Shown piece by piece: positions 4,731 to 5,783 of a stretch of DNA of 5,783 nt (position 1 is its first letter; each line of letters starts with the position of its first letter). The position numbers were made by a program, and so were the translations under genes. The stretch spans positions 1 through 5,783 of the forward strand of contig CAZWVM010000212.1 in NCBI GenBank assembly GCA_964637705.1, written 5' to 3'. Below the pieces are notes generated by a model that searched no databases, was not told the origin of the DNA, and saw nothing but the letters and a program-made list of their open reading frames with translations. This DNA is from CAZWVM01 sp964637705 (GTDB taxonomy: Bacteria > UBA8481).

Positions 4731-5783
4731 CTAGGCTCGCGCGAGGATCCGCGCGACCAGGTCCTCCGCCGATCCCTCCTCGTCCGGGTATCCCAGCGAC
4801 CGGACCGACTTCACTCCGGCATGGTCCCCGATCGCCGCCGAGATCTCCGCTTCCGCCTCCACCGCGCTCGCGCCCGGCAGCAGGGCCAATACGCAGGCGG
4901 GCGAGACCCGGTATGCGTGGGCCGCCTTCGCGGCGACGAAACCGGCGATGCGCGCCCCCTCCGCGGCCGTCCGCGCCTCCACCGCGACGATCGCGCAATG
5001 TGAATCCAGGCGGTCCATGCGCTTCATCATGTCGGCGAGGGCCTTCACCGGCTCCTCGCAGAGCAGGCGCACGCCCGCGCTCCCGGCCGCGAAGAAGGGC
5101 GGCGAGAGGAGGCTGCCGAGAACGGAGAGGAGTTTCAACTCCTCCTCGTCCGGCGCGGTCCCGCCTCCGGCGAAGAGAAGGAGCCCGGCCTCGCGGCGGG
5201 CCGCGACCAGCGGAACGGCGACGAGCCAGGCGCGGTCCCGGAGGAACGCGGCCGGGAGCCGGCCGCTCAGGCGCTCGTCGTCGGCCGGGTCGGGGAAGAT
5301 CTGCGCCTCGCGCGTCTCGAAGGCGGCCTTGACGAATCCCGCGTCGCGCGGGATCGGCGACTCGACCCGGACCGGGCCGTGGCTGTGCACGGGCCGCAGT
5401 TCGCCTTCGTCCGTCCCCAGGAAGACGGCCGCCTCGGCGCCGAACCCGTTTGCCAGCACCTCCGACGCCAGCGCGGCGACCTCCTCGAGGTCCGCGCTCA
5501 CGTTGATGATCGCGCTCGCCTCGTAGAGGGCCGTCATGTCCTTCAAACGGCGATCGAGATTCCCGATCGTCCGCTTCAAGCGCTCGGCCATGGCGTTGAA
5601 ATCCGCGGAGAGCTGGCCGAGTTCGTCCCGGCTCTTGACCTCGAGGCGCGCCGCGAGATCGCCGTCGGCCAGGCGGTGCGCCGCCGCCGCCATCGCCTTG
5701 ACCGGGCGCGTGATGCGGGTGGCGAAGGCGAGCGAGGCCCCCGCGACGACGACGAGCACGGCGGCGCCGATGGCGAGCGCGAG
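4731..5783 (-). CDS. Membrane sensor with HAMP, GAF-like and degenerate GGDEF-like domains, 5' partial
   Basis: The frame is open at the window's right edge and ends at TAG (4733-4731), giving 350 visible residues without the N-terminus. Visible residues 1-21 are the end of a transmembrane helix (LALAIGAAVLVVVAGASLAF). A HAMP domain follows at about 22-75: TRITRPVKAMAAAAHRLADGDL, then SRDELGQLSADFNAMAERL. A signalling helix (LDRRLKDMTALYEASAIINV) leads into a GAF-like region at about 85-225. The last 90 residues resemble a decayed GGDEF domain. RVSPACVLALLPGASAVEAEAEI (292-314) fits the R-GGDEF-LLP-A-AE pattern, with SPACV in place of GGDEF (codons 4904-4890), and SLGYPDEEGSAEDL fits the SIGxAxxPxxGxSAxEL block. 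The metal-binding DxD and ND..GH..GD blocks are missing. It is probably a periplasm- or membrane-sensing receptor that signals by protein contact rather than by making cyclic di-GMP. It is read with the FapA-like gene downstream. The start at 5759 (GTG) is internal, inside the membrane helix. Confidence 0.82.
   Translation of the reverse strand, partial: LALAIGAAVLVVVAGASLAFATRITRPVKAMAAAAHRLADGDLAARLEVKSRDELGQLSADFNAMAERLKRTIGNLDRRLKDMTALYEASAIINVSADLEEVAALASEVLANGFGAEAAVFLGTDEGELRPVHSHGPVRVESPIPRDAGFVKAAFETREAQIFPDPADDERLSGRLPAAFLRDRAWLVAVPLVAARREAGLLLFAGGGTAPDEEELKLLSVLGSLLSPPFFAAGSAGVRLLCEEPVKALADMMKRMDRLDSHCAIVAVEARTAAEGARIAGFVAAKAAHAYRVSPACVLALLPGASAVEAEAEISAAIGDHAGVKSVRSLGYPDEEGSAEDLVARILARA

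Noticed and set aside
3999..5003. A 334-codon plus-strand frame across the FapA-like and receptor genes
   Set aside because: It has low-complexity Arg/Asp/Leu/His-rich composition, no domain, and spans two well-supported minus-strand genes and their junction.
1..5783. CRISPR array, tRNA, rRNA, insertion sequence or phage genes
   Set aside because: No regularly spaced repeats, tRNA-like cloverleaf, rRNA motif, transposase or integrase signature was seen on either strand. The only repeat structure is the short palindrome near 3795-3863.

Overview
The window is GC-rich, densely coding bacterial chromosome, roughly two-thirds G+C by eye. It holds five protein genes, two of them cut by the window edges. 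Codon use is strongly GC-biased in every gene, so the opposite strands carry many long but spurious open frames. The gene families and the dispersed-looking AAAAAGGGGACATTC hairpin suggest an Acidobacteriota or deltaproteobacterial-type (Myxococcota/Desulfobacterota-like) genome. That assignment is inference; no phylogenetic marker is present.

Layout: (1) Positions 1-932 (+) hold almost all of a cysteine-synthase-family (fold-type II PLP) protein. The scaffold is well preserved, but the Schiff-base lysine is a cysteine and two other PLP/substrate loops are rewritten, so it is probably a pseudoenzyme or has a changed function. (2) Positions 933-1059 hold a clear intrinsic terminator and a weak candidate promoter. 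(3) Positions 1060-3773 (+) are a two-gene operon: a MinD/FlhG-like deviant-Walker ATPase overlapping by ATGA a GspA/ExeA-type protein (AAA+ ATPase, one membrane segment, C39-like domain, peptidoglycan-binding domain). (4) Positions 3774-3863 are a short convergent intergenic gap filled by an AT-richer palindromic element that probably ends transcription from both sides. (5) Positions 3864-5783 (-) are a second operon: a membrane receptor fragment (last transmembrane helix, HAMP, GAF-like region, degenerate GGDEF-like C-terminus), then, 12 bp on, a short FapA/DUF342-family polymer-forming protein with a coiled coil.

How they may work together: the MinD-like ATPase and GspA-like protein look like a cytoplasmic positioning switch coupled to an inner-membrane ATPase that reaches the peptidoglycan, as expected for placing or inserting an envelope-spanning machine (type II secretion or pilus-like). 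The convergent HAMP receptor and FapA-like protein could be a sensing and scaffold pair. MinD/FlhG-like and FapA-like proteins are often annotated as flagellar, but no flagellar structural gene is present here. The most notable observations are two enzyme-derived domains that keep their fold signatures but lack catalytic motifs (the cysteine-synthase-like protein and the GGDEF-like domain) and the palindromic element between the convergent operons. I see no RNA gene, CRISPR array or transposase.
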